Positions 1 to 7,773 of a stretch of DNA of 64,000 nt are shown here, one piece after another. The DNA is from Arthrobacter woluwensis. Lineage in GTDB: Bacteria > Actinomycetota > Actinomycetes > Actinomycetales > Micrococcaceae. A program made the translations under genes and the position numbers. Position 1 is the first letter of the stretch; each line of letters opens with the position of its first letter. The notes under the pieces are model-generated. The model worked only from the letters and a program-made list of their open reading frames with translations. It did not search any database and was not told the DNA's origin. The stretch is from assembly GCF_900105345.1 (NCBI RefSeq), contig NZ_FNSN01000003.1:2914001-2978000 (forward strand). Reading direction: 5' to 3'.

Positions 1-708
1 GATGACCTTCTGGAACGACAGCGACTCCTCGAGCTTGAGGCGCACGTACAGGCCGACGGCCACGATCACGGCCGAGAGGATGAACGGAACGCGCCAGCCC
101 CAGTCCAGGAACTGCTGCGGGGTGAGCCAGGTCTGCAGGGCGACGAAGATCAGGTTCGAAAGGATGAAGCCGATGGGGGCGCCCAGTTGCGGGAACGTTC
201 CCCAGATGGCGCGCTTGCCCGCCGGGGCGTTCTCGGTGGCCAGGAGCGCGGCGCCGGACCACTCGCCGCCGAGGGCGATGCCCTGCGCGAACCGGAGGAC
301 CACGAGCGCCAGCGGGGCCAGCACGACCCAGCCGCCCGCGGCCGGCGGAAGGAAACCGATCAGGAAGGTCGCGATGCCCATGGTCAGCAGCGAGGCCACC
401 AGGGTTCCCTTGCGGCCCAGCTTGTCGCCGAAGTGGCCGAACAGAATGGAGCCGATGGGGCGGGCCACGAAGGCCACGCCGAAGATGGCGAAGGCGCTCA
501 GGATCGCGTTGATGTCCGTGGCGTTCGGGAAGAAGAGCCGCGGGAACACGAGCACGGACGCCGTGGCGTACGCGTAGAAGTCGTAGAACTCGATCGTGGT
601 GCCGATGAGGCTGGCGAAGATCACGCGTCCTCGCGTGTTGGCGGCGGGCGCCGCCGCTGGTGCCCCCGGAGTTCCCGGGGCAGCCGGTGTGGCTGGAGTG
701 GATGACAT
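1..708 (-). CDS. MHS-family MFS transporter, N-terminal part (runs off the left edge)
   Basis: Reading leftwards from ATG at 708, 236 codons are open and the gene leaves the window. A 25-residue Ala/Pro-rich tail is followed by the family hallmark TTIEFYDFYAYATAS at about residue 36, then the loop motif GHFGDKLGRKG (around residue 92) and RFAQGIALGGEWSGA. These are typical of the metabolite:H+ symporter (ProP/KgtP/ShiA-like) branch, a proton-coupled inner-membrane importer of organic acids or osmolytes. The substrate cannot be told from the sequence. The Shine-Dalgarno GGAAGGAAAG just upstream supports this start. A perfect inverted repeat 89 bases upstream may be its operator. Confidence 0.85.
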   Translation of the reverse strand, partial: MSSTPATPAAPGTPGAPAAAPAANTRGRVIFASLIGTTIEFYDFYAYATASVLVFPRLFFPNATDINAILSAFAIFGVAFVARPIGSILFGHFGDKLGRKGTLVASLLTMGIATFLIGFLPPAAGGWVVLAPLALVVLRFAQGIALGGEWSGAALLATENAPAGKRAIWGTFPQLGAPIGFILSNLIFVALQTWLTPQQFLDWGWRVPFILSAVIVAVGLYVRLKLEESLSFQKVI

Positions 709-796
709 GGGTCCGGCTTTCCTTCCGGGCGGCCCGCCCCCTGAAGCGGCCGCCATGCTATGAGACGGCGTTCATCTTAACCACCGGGGTCCATCT

Positions 797-816
797 ACTG
801 GACAACTGTGTCCAGT
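797..816. promoter_or_regulatory. Perfect inverted repeat, candidate operator of the transporter
   Basis: ACTGGACA-ACTG-TGTCCAGT is an 8-bp perfect inverted repeat with a 4-base centre, lying between the hydrolase stop and the transporter start. It has no T-run, so an operator is more likely than a terminator. The regulator is unknown. Confidence 0.45.
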
Positions 817-883
817 ATGTGGAATGACTCGCACGGACCCTTTCAGAAAAGATCCGCCCGCCCTCGCCCCGCCGGGCGGGAGG

Positions 884-1579
884 TCACCGGGACGCAGCCT
901 CCGCGATGAGGCCGGTGAGCCGCTCCGGGACGGAGAACTGGGGCCAGTGACCCGAACCGATGGTGACGACGTCGAGTGATTTCACGGCCGCGGCCTCGTC
1001 CGCGAACGCACCCCACTGGGCCAGCGCCGCGCGGAACTGCTCCTCGTCCATGCCGCCCGAGAGGACGGTCACCGGCACGTCGTACCGTCGCTCGTCCGTC
1101 AGGGAGATGGGCCCGGTGGGCACCTGCGCCGGAACACTGAAGGTGGCGTTCGCGGCACGTTCCCGCACCTCCGGGGTGAGGTCGTACACCTCTTCCTCGT
1201 CGAAGAAGTCCCAGCCCGGGAACGGGATCACCCCGTCCACCACGTCGAACTCCGAGATCATGGCGCCAGGCGGCGGCACGGCGGTGTCGACGAGGATCAC
1301 GCGCGACACCTTGTCCGGACGCGCATCCGCGGCGCCCCACACGACGTTGCCTCCGCCGCTGTGCCCGACGAGGACCACGGGCCCGTCCAGCGCGTCGATC
1401 TGCGTGACGGTCGCCGCGACCCAGTCGTCGATGGTGAGGGAGGACGACTCCGCAGCAGGCGCGCCGACACCGGGCAGAGTGAGGGGATGCGGACGGTGCC
1501 CGGCGGCGATGAGCCCCGGACTCACCTCATCCCAGGAGGACGCGTCGAGCCAGAGACCGGGTACGAGGAGGAGATCCAT
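884..1579 (-). CDS. Alpha/beta hydrolase (231 aa)
   Basis: Small single-domain alpha/beta hydrolase without signal peptide, cytoplasmic. The nucleophile elbow GHSGGG places Ser74, the N-terminal VPGLWLDASSW loop forms the oxyanion side, and His211 in GSGHWPQFS is the likely catalytic histidine. Length fits salicylate-esterase/EstC-like family members; the substrate is unknown. The start is set by a leaderless promoter (TAGGCT, six bases, ATG). Its promoter and first 31 codons occur again 1349 bp away (2836-2972) with one conservative change (Ser20 to Thr), because a foreign cassette lies immediately upstream. The gene itself is intact. Confidence 0.85.
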   Translation of the reverse strand: MDLLLVPGLWLDASSWDEVSPGLIAAGHRPHPLTLPGVGAPAAESSSLTIDDWVAATVTQIDALDGPVVLVGHSGGGNVVWGAADARPDKVSRVILVDTAVPPPGAMISEFDVVDGVIPFPGWDFFDEEEVYDLTPEVRERAANATFSVPAQVPTGPISLTDERRYDVPVTVLSGGMDEEQFRAALAQWGAFADEAAAVKSLDVVTIGSGHWPQFSVPERLTGLIAEAASR

Positions 1580-1623
1580 GGGGTCAGCCTACGCTCGCCC
1601 TCAGACGATTTTCGAGGGGTCTC
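1487..1623. repeat. 137-bp direct repeat, copy 1
   Basis: Identical to 2836-2972 except at 1521 (C versus G) and 1603 (A versus C), so 135 of 137 match. It covers the first 31 hydrolase codons plus 44 bp upstream including the promoter. Identity stops abruptly at both ends. This copy belongs to the intact hydrolase gene. Confidence 0.95.
1586..1591 (-). promoter_or_regulatory. -10 element of a leaderless hydrolase promoter
   Basis: Read on the minus strand, TAGGCT is followed by exactly six bases and then the ATG at 1579, the usual actinobacterial leaderless arrangement. The -35 position (about 1609-1614) is still inside the duplicated 137-bp segment, so the promoter was duplicated whole (second copy at 2935-2940). 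Confidence 0.6.
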
Positions 1624-1653
1624 GTGGCCGGTCGCCGGTGCCCGGATTCCAAA

Positions 1654-1696
1654 GCGGACCTCACCCCCGCAGAGCATCTGCGGGGGTGAGGTCCGC
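1654..1696. terminator. 20-bp perfect hairpin at the end of insert 1
   Basis: Two perfectly complementary 20-base arms (1654-1673 and 1677-1696) enclose the 3-base loop GCA. On the minus strand it follows the PLDc_N-like gene and is trailed by TTTGG, so it probably ends cassette transcription before the hydrolase promoter. The T-run is weak; it may work on both strands. Confidence 0.6.
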
Positions 1697-1761
1697 GCGT
1701 TCCCGGAGGTACCAGGCGATTCACTCTCAGCACCGCCCGGTACCCTCGAAATTGAGTACCA

Positions 1762-2004
1762 CTATGTTGAGCGCCGTTTTCTTACAGCCGCCGTGCGTAC
1801 CCGAAGTACCACATAGAGCACCGCGCCAAGAAGCGGTATCACTAAGATCAGCGCCGCCCAGAGCAGTCGAGATCCCAAGGTCAAGTGCCGATCAGCAAGT
1901 GCTAGCACCAAAGTCGTCAGTATGAACGCAGCAACGAGGACCACGGGGATCGAAGCGATTCCCATTTCCCAATAGTTCGGATTGAGCTCAGATGGTTGGT
2001 TCAT
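1762..2004 (-). CDS. Small PLDc_N-like membrane protein (80 aa)
   Basis: Two hydrophobic segments: about residues 15-36 (IASIPVVLVAAFILTTLVLA) and 45-68 (LLWAALILVIPLLGAVLYVV), the latter followed by a basic tail RVRTAAVRKRRST. The second segment with W-x3-I-x3-P-x2-G-x2-LY matches the PLDc_N (phospholipase D nuclease N-terminal) membrane motif, with no nuclease domain attached. It lies six bases after the secreted-protein gene and is surely cotranscribed with it. A small membrane protein paired with a secreted one could be an immunity or anchoring factor, but this is inference. Confidence 0.75.
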   Translation of the reverse strand: MNQPSELNPNYWEMGIASIPVVLVAAFILTTLVLALADRHLTLGSRLLWAALILVIPLLGAVLYVVLRVRTAAVRKRRST

Positions 2005-2010
2005 GACGGT

Positions 2011-2766
2011 TTATGAGCTAGTCGCCCATCCCCCACTTCCGTTGACGTTCAGTTGGACCCAAGTGTCCCAGGAAAAAGGAACCCCAACAGTCTGGGTCAC
2101 CCACATATGGATTCGCTGCATCGCCGGTCCGGCATAATCTGAGGAGGTCTTTTGAGGATCCCAAGTCGGCTGATTACAAGACAATCCCCAACACGTCCCG
2201 GTCTGATTTCCAACCCAGTCGATTTTCCCGCCACCAGCCCATGACTCGAAGTTGGCGTTGAAAGCCAGATAAACATTGCCCCACTGATTGCTTTCACCAC
2301 ACCCCGAGAAAGTTGCTGAATAGCTTGTCCGGTACACCGAACAACCTTGGACCGATGCGTAAGGCGTGACTTCTCCGCTCTTTAGCTCGACCACGGGCTT
2401 CTCGACAGTAGTCACCTTTACCGAACCGTCAGCAAACCTACTGATCTGAACCGTCTCGTCGGATTTGTCTCGAGTTTCCACCGAGACGGGATCTCCACCT
2501 TTGTTAGAGTCCCACGGCTGACCTGACTCCCACGTCCTCAGGAGAGGTGCCCAATTTTGGGCCGGAACCTCATACGTCTTGAAGAAGTCCTTTATGTGTT
2601 GCCGATCGCTATTGGTGATGTGCGGACCAGGCGTCGCCTGCGCTGGCATTGCAAGTCCAGCAAGCAGAAGTAAGCCGGAAAAAATGCTGGCGAGAACTAC
2701 TCTCAGATGCCTCATCGAATTCCGCAATTCAGTAACGAGGAGCCCCCAATGACCCCTCATCGTCAT
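2011..2766 (-). CDS. Secreted four-cysteine protein of unknown function
   Basis: No family is recognised. A Sec signal peptide is clear: basic RHLR, a hydrophobic stretch VVLASIFSGLLLLAGLA, and the cleavage motif AQA at about residues 42-44. The mature part is about 207 residues, with a charged N-terminal half (45-134) and an aromatic, Gly/Ser-rich C-terminal half holding four cysteines (142, 156, 192, 197) that could form two disulfides. ATG 2766 is chosen because a promoter (TTGTCA, 17 bases, TAGGCT) places transcription start at or next to it, implying a leaderless mRNA. Met18 (2715) would give a more usual signal peptide length but has no better ribosome site. Lower GC than the neighbourhood marks it as acquired. 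Confidence 0.7.
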   Translation of the reverse strand: MTMRGHWGLLVTELRNSMRHLRVVLASIFSGLLLLAGLAMPAQATPGPHITNSDRQHIKDFFKTYEVPAQNWAPLLRTWESGQPWDSNKGGDPVSVETRDKSDETVQISRFADGSVKVTTVEKPVVELKSGEVTPYASVQGCSVYRTSYSATFSGCGESNQWGNVYLAFNANFESWAGGGKIDWVGNQTGTCWGLSCNQPTWDPQKTSSDYAGPAMQRIHMWVTQTVGVPFSWDTWVQLNVNGSGGWATSS

Positions 2767-2769
2767 CTG

Positions 2770-2798
2770 AGCCTAAGGCTGTTGACTCAAAGTGACAA
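2770..2798 (-). promoter_or_regulatory. Promoter of the cassette operon
   Basis: On the minus strand TTGTCA (2793-2798) and TAGGCT (2770-2775) are separated by 17 bases. The expected start point falls within a few bases of the ATG at 2766, so the transcript would be leaderless or nearly so. The -10 hexamer is the same as that of the hydrolase promoter. Confidence 0.5.
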
Positions 2799-2928
2799 GA
2801 CTTTTCAGATACTTACTGCCCGGTTCTTGACCTTCATGCGGACGGTGCCCGGCGGCGATGAGCCCCGGAGTCACCTCATCCCAGGAGGACGCGTCGAGCC
2901 AGAGACCGGGTACGAGGAGGAGATCCAT
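2773..2928 (-). pseudogene. Truncated hydrolase 5' copy fused to cassette DNA
   Basis: The second copy of the hydrolase start keeps its promoter and first 31 codons, then runs out of homology at 2836 and continues for 20 codons of cassette sequence to TAG at 2773-2775. The resulting 51-residue product lacks the nucleophile and cannot be an active hydrolase. Its transcript would read into the cassette genes. It may be untranslated relic DNA. Confidence 0.75.
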
Positions 2929-2972
2929 GGGGTCAGCCTACGCTCGCCCTCCGACGATTTTCGAGGGGTCTC
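2836..2972. repeat. 137-bp direct repeat, copy 2
   Basis: Second copy of 1487-1623, next to the DUF2087 gene. It is probably the original upstream junction of the hydrolase gene, since it runs straight into GC-rich chromosomal sequence and the neighbouring gene. Confidence 0.95.
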
Positions 2973-3001
2973 ATGCCCGGGCTCCCACTAGAGTGGCGGG
3001 C

Positions 3002-3487
3002 ATGTCCGCTCTCAGTTCCGTCCGGGTGCTCCTCAGTCTCCTGCGGTCGCCGAAGTCCGCTCCCCTGGTCTCCCGGCTGGCCGCCGGGGAACTCGTCGAC
3101 GCCGACGAGCGCCTCGCAGGGAATCTCGTGCAGAGCGGCCTGGCCGTGGCCGAGGACGGCGGACTCAGGCTCGCGCCGGACGTCCTGGGGCAGGCCCTCG
3201 CCGCTCTGGACCCGGCCGCGCAGGTCGAGGCCCTCCTCGCCACTCCGAGGATCGCCTTGGCGGGCCGGGCGCCGGGCAGCGTGAACGGTCTTGTCCACGC
3301 AGTGGTCACCCGCTGCGTCCGGGACGGCGAGGTGCTCTCCGAAGCCCAGGTCAACGAACGCCTGTCCGTCCTGGTCGAGGACGTCGCGTTCTTCCGCCGC
3401 CACGCCGTGGACCTGGACATCCTCCGCCGGAAGTCCGACGGGACCGCCTACTGGCTCAGCCCGCCGTCGTCGTCCTGGATGGCGTAG
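3002..3487 (+). CDS. DUF2087 domain protein (161 aa), probable winged-helix regulator
   Basis: The C-terminal half (about residues 110-155) shows the DUF2087 pattern: LSEAQVNERLSVLVEDVAFF, RRHAVDLDILRR, then SDGTAYWL. The N-terminal half (SVRVLLSLLRSPKSAPLVSRLAAGEL) looks like a winged-helix repeat of the kind seen in ArsR-like relatives. DUF2087 proteins are usually small transcription regulators; the target is unknown. The start is fixed by TAGAGT (2989-2994) seven bases before ATG, a leaderless pattern. It is divergent from the hydrolase, and the 137-bp repeat copy 2 abuts its promoter. Confidence 0.75.
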   Translation: MSALSSVRVLLSLLRSPKSAPLVSRLAAGELVDADERLAGNLVQSGLAVAEDGGLRLAPDVLGQALAALDPAAQVEALLATPRIALAGRAPGSVNGLVHAVVTRCVRDGEVLSEAQVNERLSVLVEDVAFFRRHAVDLDILRRKSDGTAYWLSPPSSSWMA

Positions 3488-3511
3488 ACGCCGCAGACGG
3501 CGCCGTGGCGA

Positions 3512-4933
3512 CTAGCCGTCGTAGTGGTGCACGTGCAGGCGGCGCGCCGCCTCCGCGATGGAACCGGTCAGCGACGGGAAGACCGTGAAGGTGCTCGCGA
3601 CGTCGTCCACGTGCAGCTTCTTCGCCACGGCCAGGCCGATCGGGTAGATGAGCTCCGAGGCGTTCGGACCCACCACGACGCCGCCGATCACCGTGCCCGA
3701 GCCCTTGCGGGAGATGATCTTGACGAAGCCGTCCTTGGAGTTCCGCATCTTGGCGCGCGGGTTCGACTTGAGCGGCAGCATGACGACGTCGCCCTGGTAG
3801 CGGCCCGTGGAGAGGTCCTTCTCCGAGACGCCCACCGAGGCGATCTCCGGGGAGGTGAAGATGTTGGACGCCACCTCGTTGAGCTTGAGGGGGCGGACGC
3901 CATCGCCCATGATGTGGGCCACCGCGATGCGGCCCTGCATGGCGGCCACGGACGCCAGCGCGAACACCCCGGTGCAGTCGCCGGCCGCGTAGACATTGTG
4001 GGCCGTCGTGCGGGAGACGCCGTCGACCTTGATGTGGCCCGAGTCGGTCAGCGCCACTCCGGCGTTCTCCAGACCGATGCCCTCGGTGTTCGGGATGGAG
4101 CCCACACACATGAGGCAGTGGGTGCCCGTGATGGTGCTGCCGTCGCCGAGGGTGACGAGCACGCCGTCCTCGGTGCGCTCCACCTTCTCCGCACGCGAGC
4201 GGGACAGGACGCGGACGCCACGGCGCTCGAAGACCTCTTCCAGCACGTCGGCGGCGTCGCTGTCCTCACCCGGGAGCACCTGGTCGCGGCTGGAGATCAG
4301 GGTGACCTTGGACCCCAGACCGTTGTACGCGGAGGCGAACTCGGCGCCGGTCACGCCGGAACCGACCACGATCAGTTCCTCGGGCAGCGTGGTCAGGTTG
4401 TAGAGCTGGGTCCAGTTCAGGATCCGCTCGCCGTCCGGCTTGGCGCTCGGCAGCTCGCGGGGGTGGGCGCCGACGGCCAGGATGATGGCGTCGGCGTCGA
4501 CCGTGCGCACCGAGCCCGACTTGGTGGTGACCTTGATGGTGCGGTCGTCCTGCAGCACGCCGTCACCGATCAGCACCTTCACGCCGGCCTCCTCGAGGCT
4601 GCGGCGGATGTCGTCCGACTGCTCCTGGGCCAGCTCCATCACACGGCGGTCGATGTGCTCCAGATCGGCCACCATGGTCGGCGCGCCGGAATCCACCTCG
4701 AAGCGGACCCCCAGGGAGTGCGCCTCCGAGACGCGCGCCATGAGGTCGGCGGTGGCAATCAGGGTCTTGGAGGGCACGACGTCGGTCAGCACCGCGGCGC
4801 CTCCCAGGCCGTTGCGCTCGATGACGGTGACCTTCGCACCCAGGGATGCGGCGACCGCGGCGGCCTCGTAACCACCGGGACCTCCTCCGAGGACGGCGAT
4901 ACGGGGCGCGGCGAAATCAGGATGCGTGCTCAC
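3512..4933 (-). CDS. lpdA: NAD(P)H-quinone dehydrogenase LpdA-like flavoprotein (473 aa)
   Basis: Class I pyridine nucleotide-disulfide oxidoreductase fold. The FAD-binding GGGPGGYEAA is near residue 16, the NAD(P)-binding VVGSGVTGAEFAS near 190, the second FAD motif VYAAGDCTG near 315, and the dimerisation domain follows. The redox CxxxxC is absent: the site reads GGAAVLTDVVPSK. This is characteristic of M. tuberculosis LpdA (Rv3303c), which reduces quinones rather than lipoamide. GTG at 4933 is used as start because the Rossmann strand begins about ten residues later; longer frames upstream have no domain content. It is divergent from the purine nucleoside phosphorylase gene, as in mycobacteria. 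Confidence 0.88.
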   Translation of the reverse strand: MSTHPDFAAPRIAVLGGGPGGYEAAAVAASLGAKVTVIERNGLGGAAVLTDVVPSKTLIATADLMARVSEAHSLGVRFEVDSGAPTMVADLEHIDRRVMELAQEQSDDIRRSLEEAGVKVLIGDGVLQDDRTIKVTTKSGSVRTVDADAIILAVGAHPRELPSAKPDGERILNWTQLYNLTTLPEELIVVGSGVTGAEFASAYNGLGSKVTLISSRDQVLPGEDSDAADVLEEVFERRGVRVLSRSRAEKVERTEDGVLVTLGDGSTITGTHCLMCVGSIPNTEGIGLENAGVALTDSGHIKVDGVSRTTAHNVYAAGDCTGVFALASVAAMQGRIAVAHIMGDGVRPLKLNEVASNIFTSPEIASVGVSEKDLSTGRYQGDVVMLPLKSNPRAKMRNSKDGFVKIISRKGSGTVIGGVVVGPNASELIYPIGLAVAKKLHVDDVASTFTVFPSLTGSIAEAARRLHVHHYDG

Positions 4934-5074
4934 AAAGGACAATTCTGTCCCATGCACTGCCCCACTGCCAGCCGAGGACCCGTCACGAAGCGGCCACCGG
5001 GCCGAAAGTGACGCATCCCACGGCGACGGCGATGCCCGCACAGCCCGTGCTGGGCAAGACCACGGCCCTGCGAG

Positions 5075-5080
5075 TACGGT
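5075..5080 (+). promoter_or_regulatory. -10 element of a leaderless promoter for the PNP gene
   Basis: TACGGT is followed by exactly six bases (TTTCCC) and the GTG start at 5087. No Shine-Dalgarno is present, so the mRNA is probably leaderless. Confidence 0.55.
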
Positions 5081-5086
5081 TTTCCC

Positions 5087-5905
5087 GTGACTACCTTGGA
5101 CTTGAACACGATGGATCCCTTCGAGGCCGCGAAGCTCGCCGCTGAGCACATCGCCCGCGAAACCGGGGTCGAACAGCACGACGTCGCCCTGGTGCTGGGC
5201 TCCGGATGGGGCGGCGCCGCCGACCTCATCGGCGAGACGACCCACACGCTGGACGCCGCGACCGTGCCCGGTTTCCACGCCCCGGCGGTGGTCGGCCACA
5301 CCGGCACCATCCGCTCGGTCCTCACCTCCGACGGCAAGCGCGCCCTGGTCCTCGGCGCCCGCACGCACTTCTACGAGCGCAAGGGCGTCCGCGCCGTCGC
5401 GCACGGGGTCCGCACCGCGGCGGCCGCCGGCTGCAAGACCCTCGTCCTGACCAACGGCTGCGGCGGTCTGAACGAGAACTGGAAGCCCGGCACCCCCGTG
5501 CTGATCAGCGATCACATCAACCTCACGGCGGCCTCCCCGCTCGAAGGCGCCACCTTCGTGGACCTCACGGACCTGTACTCCTCCCGCATCCGCGGCCTGG
5601 CCCGCGAAGTGGATCCCACCCTGGAGGAGGGCGTCTACGCGCAGTTCACCGGCCCGCACTACGAGACTCCGGCCGAAGTCCAGATGGCCAAGATCATCGG
5701 CGCGAGCCTCGTCGGCATGTCCACCGCCCTGGAGGCCATTGCGGGCCGTCAGGCCGGCATGGAGGTCTTCGGCATCTCCCTCGTGACGAACCTCGCCGCA
5801 GGCATCAGCCCCGAACCGCTCAGCCACGCCGAGGTCCTGGAGGCCGGACAGGCCGCCGGCCCCCGCATCTCCGCCCTGCTCGCCCAGATCATCGGCAAGC
5901 TCTGA
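5087..5905 (+). CDS. Purine-nucleoside phosphorylase (272 aa)
   Basis: Trimeric-type PNP: it splits inosine/guanosine and their deoxy forms with phosphate into base and (deoxy)ribose 1-phosphate in the cytoplasm. Phosphate-binding GSGWGGAA lies near residue 39, GHTGT near 72, the NGCGGLN motif near 126, GPHYETPAEV near 190, and MSTALEAIAGRQAGMEVFGISLVTNLAAG follows. Length is normal. GTG is the start because of the leaderless promoter. The phosphosugar mutase begins three bases after its stop, so the two are cotranscribed. In M. tuberculosis the equivalent gene is called deoD or punA. Confidence 0.92.
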   Translation: MTTLDLNTMDPFEAAKLAAEHIARETGVEQHDVALVLGSGWGGAADLIGETTHTLDAATVPGFHAPAVVGHTGTIRSVLTSDGKRALVLGARTHFYERKGVRAVAHGVRTAAAAGCKTLVLTNGCGGLNENWKPGTPVLISDHINLTAASPLEGATFVDLTDLYSSRIRGLAREVDPTLEEGVYAQFTGPHYETPAEVQMAKIIGASLVGMSTALEAIAGRQAGMEVFGISLVTNLAAGISPEPLSHAEVLEAGQAAGPRISALLAQIIGKL

Positions 5906-5908
5906 GCC

Positions 5909-7678
5909 ATGGCCCCGCACAGCACGGCGCACGACGACGCCGCCTCCGCTCCCCTGCCCACCGGCCTCGCGCAGCGGGCCCGGGAGTGGGCGGCCACCGA
6001 CCCTGACAGCGCCACCGCGGCGCAGCTGCTCGCCCTCGTGGACGACGCGGAGCGCGGCTCCGCCACGGCGACGGCCGAGCTGGAGGACGCGTTCTCCGGG
6101 ACCCTGCAGTTCGGCACCGCCGGTCTGCGCGCCGCGCTGGGCCCGGGACCGATGCGGATGAACCGCGTGGTGGTGCGCCGTGCCGCAGCCGGTTTCGCGG
6201 CCTTCCTCAACGAGGCCCTGGGCGCCGACGGCGAGGCCCGTGCGCCGCGCGTCGTGGTCGGCTTCGACGCCCGCCACAACTCGGACGTCTTCGCACGGGA
6301 CTCCGCCGCCGTGTTCACGGCCGCGGGCCTGGAGGTCTTCCTCATGCCCTCCGCCCTGCCGACCCCTCTGCTCGCCTACGCGGTGCGGGCCCTCGACGCC
6401 GACGGCGGTGTCATGGTCACGGCCAGCCACAATCCGCCGCAGGACAACGGTTACAAGGTGTACCTCGGCGGGCGAGCGGTTCCGGAAGGCGCCCGTGGCT
6501 CGCAGATCGTGGAGCCGTACGACGCGAGGATCGCGGCGGCGATCGCCGCCGTAGGCCCGTCCGAGTCGATCGCCCTGGCGGAGTCCGGCTGGGAGGTCCT
6601 CCCGGCGTCCATCGAGGACGACTACCGCGCTGCAGTGGTCGCGCTGGCACTGCCCGACCGCTTCCCGGAGCGGGACCTGGACATCGTTCTCACTCCGATG
6701 CACGGCGTCGGTGGACGGACCACCGAGGCGGTGCTGCGCGCGGCCGGATTCGCGTCGGTGACGCAGGTCGCCGAGCAGGCGCAGCCCGACCCGGACTTCC
6801 CCACCGTGAGCTTCCCCAATCCGGAGGAGCCCGGTGCGCTCGATCTGGCCCTGGCCCTCGCCGCGGAGCGCGGCGCGGATGTGGTCCTGGCCAACGATCC
6901 CGACGCCGACCGCGCCGCCGTGGCTGCCTTCGACCCGGACGCCGACGGCGGCCGTGGCGCGTGGCGGATGCTGCGCGGCGACGAGGTGGGCGCTCTGCTG
7001 GGGGCCCACATGGCCGACCGCCTCGCGGGCCGGACCGAGGGCGTCTTCGCGAATTCGATCGTGTCCTCCCGGCTGCTGTCCCGCATCGCGGCGGCCGCCG
7101 GCTACGAGCACCGTGAGACTCTCACCGGGTTCAAGTGGATCTCCCGTGTCCCCGGACTCGTCTACGGCTACGAGGAGGCCCTCGGGTACTGCGTGGCGCC
7201 GGAGCTGGCCCGCGACAAGGACGGGATCTCCGCCGCCCTGCTGATCGCGGAGCTCGCGGCCCAGGCCAAGGCGCAGGGCTCCTCCCTCTTCGGTCTTCTC
7301 GACACGCTGGCGCTGGAGCACGGACTGCACGCGAGCGATCAGCTGAGCGTCCGGGTGGCCGATCTCAGCCTGCTGGACACCATGATGGCGGCCCTCCGCG
7401 CCACTCCCCCGGCGGCACTGGCGGAGTCCGCCGTCGTCGTGGCGCAGGACCTGTCGCAGGGCACGGAGGAGCTGCCCGGCACCAACGGGCTCAAGTACCT
7501 CAGCGAGGACGGCACGCAGGTGATCGTGCGGCCCAGCGGCACGGAACCGAAACTCAAGTGCTACCTCGAGGTGGTCGTGCCGGTGGACGGCGCGGACGCG
7601 CTGCCCGCGGCCAAGCGGGAGGCCCGACGCCGGCTGGACGCCGTGCTGGACGGCATGAGGTCCGCGCTGGGCGTCTGA
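5909..7678 (+). CDS. Phosphomannomutase/phosphoglucomutase-family enzyme (589 aa), possible phosphopentomutase
   Basis: Alpha-D-phosphohexomutase fold in four domains. The active-site serine is Ser173 in [13 protein letters not shown], the Mg2+ loop is NDPDADRAA near residue 330, the sugar loop GYEEALGY lies near 421, and the phosphate loop [10 protein letters not shown] near 537. It matches the long branch that includes M. tuberculosis PmmB and mammalian PGM2. Sitting between a nucleoside phosphorylase and DeoC, with no DeoB in view, it is well placed to convert (deoxy)ribose 1-phosphate to the 5-phosphate. That substrate is inferred from context, and hexose phosphates remain possible. Confidence 0.85.
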   Translation: MAPHSTAHDDAASAPLPTGLAQRAREWAATDPDSATAAQLLALVDDAERGSATATAELEDAFSGTLQFGTAGLRAALGPGPMRMNRVVVRRAAAGFAAFLNEALGADGEARAPRVVVGFDARHNSDVFARDSAAVFTAAGLEVFLMPSALPTPLLAYAVRALDADGGVMVTASHNPPQDNGYKVYLGGRAVPEGARGSQIVEPYDARIAAAIAAVGPSESIALAESGWEVLPASIEDDYRAAVVALALPDRFPERDLDIVLTPMHGVGGRTTEAVLRAAGFASVTQVAEQAQPDPDFPTVSFPNPEEPGALDLALALAAERGADVVLANDPDADRAAVAAFDPDADGGRGAWRMLRGDEVGALLGAHMADRLAGRTEGVFANSIVSSRLLSRIAAAAGYEHRETLTGFKWISRVPGLVYGYEEALGYCVAPELARDKDGISAALLIAELAAQAKAQGSSLFGLLDTLALEHGLHASDQLSVRVADLSLLDTMMAALRATPPAALAESAVVVAQDLSQGTEELPGTNGLKYLSEDGTQVIVRPSGTEPKLKCYLEVVVPVDGADALPAAKREARRRLDAVLDGMRSALGV

Positions 7679-7773
7679 GCGCCCGGCATGAGATTCTGGG
7701 GGATCACCGCACACACCCGGCGCGCCACCACCCCTCGGCCCGCGCCACGACATCAGGCATGCAAAGGAAGACC

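Larger units (their letters stand above)
1487..2972. mobile_element. Repeat-flanked AT-richer two-gene cassette (insert 1)
   Basis: Between the two 137-bp direct repeats lies about 1.2 kb (1624-2835) of clearly lower GC (53% in the line beginning at 2101, against roughly 70% around). It holds a secreted-protein gene, a small membrane-protein gene and a strong hairpin, all on the minus strand. No integrase, transposase, terminal inverted repeat or short target duplication is visible. Single-crossover integration of a circle carrying the hydrolase 5' end would give exactly this structure, including two diverged bases; other routes cannot be excluded. Confidence 0.7.

Noticed and set aside
2097-2300. 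67-codon minus-strand frame inside the secreted-protein gene
   Set aside because: It overlaps a gene with a clear signal peptide and promoter; no ribosome site.
4934-7753. Very long open frame on the minus strand opposite the PNP and mutase genes, continuous with lpdA
   Set aside because: High-GC codon bias leaves antisense frames open. Its translation is low-complexity Arg/Gly/Ala/His-rich with no domain, while the plus strand encodes clear enzymes.
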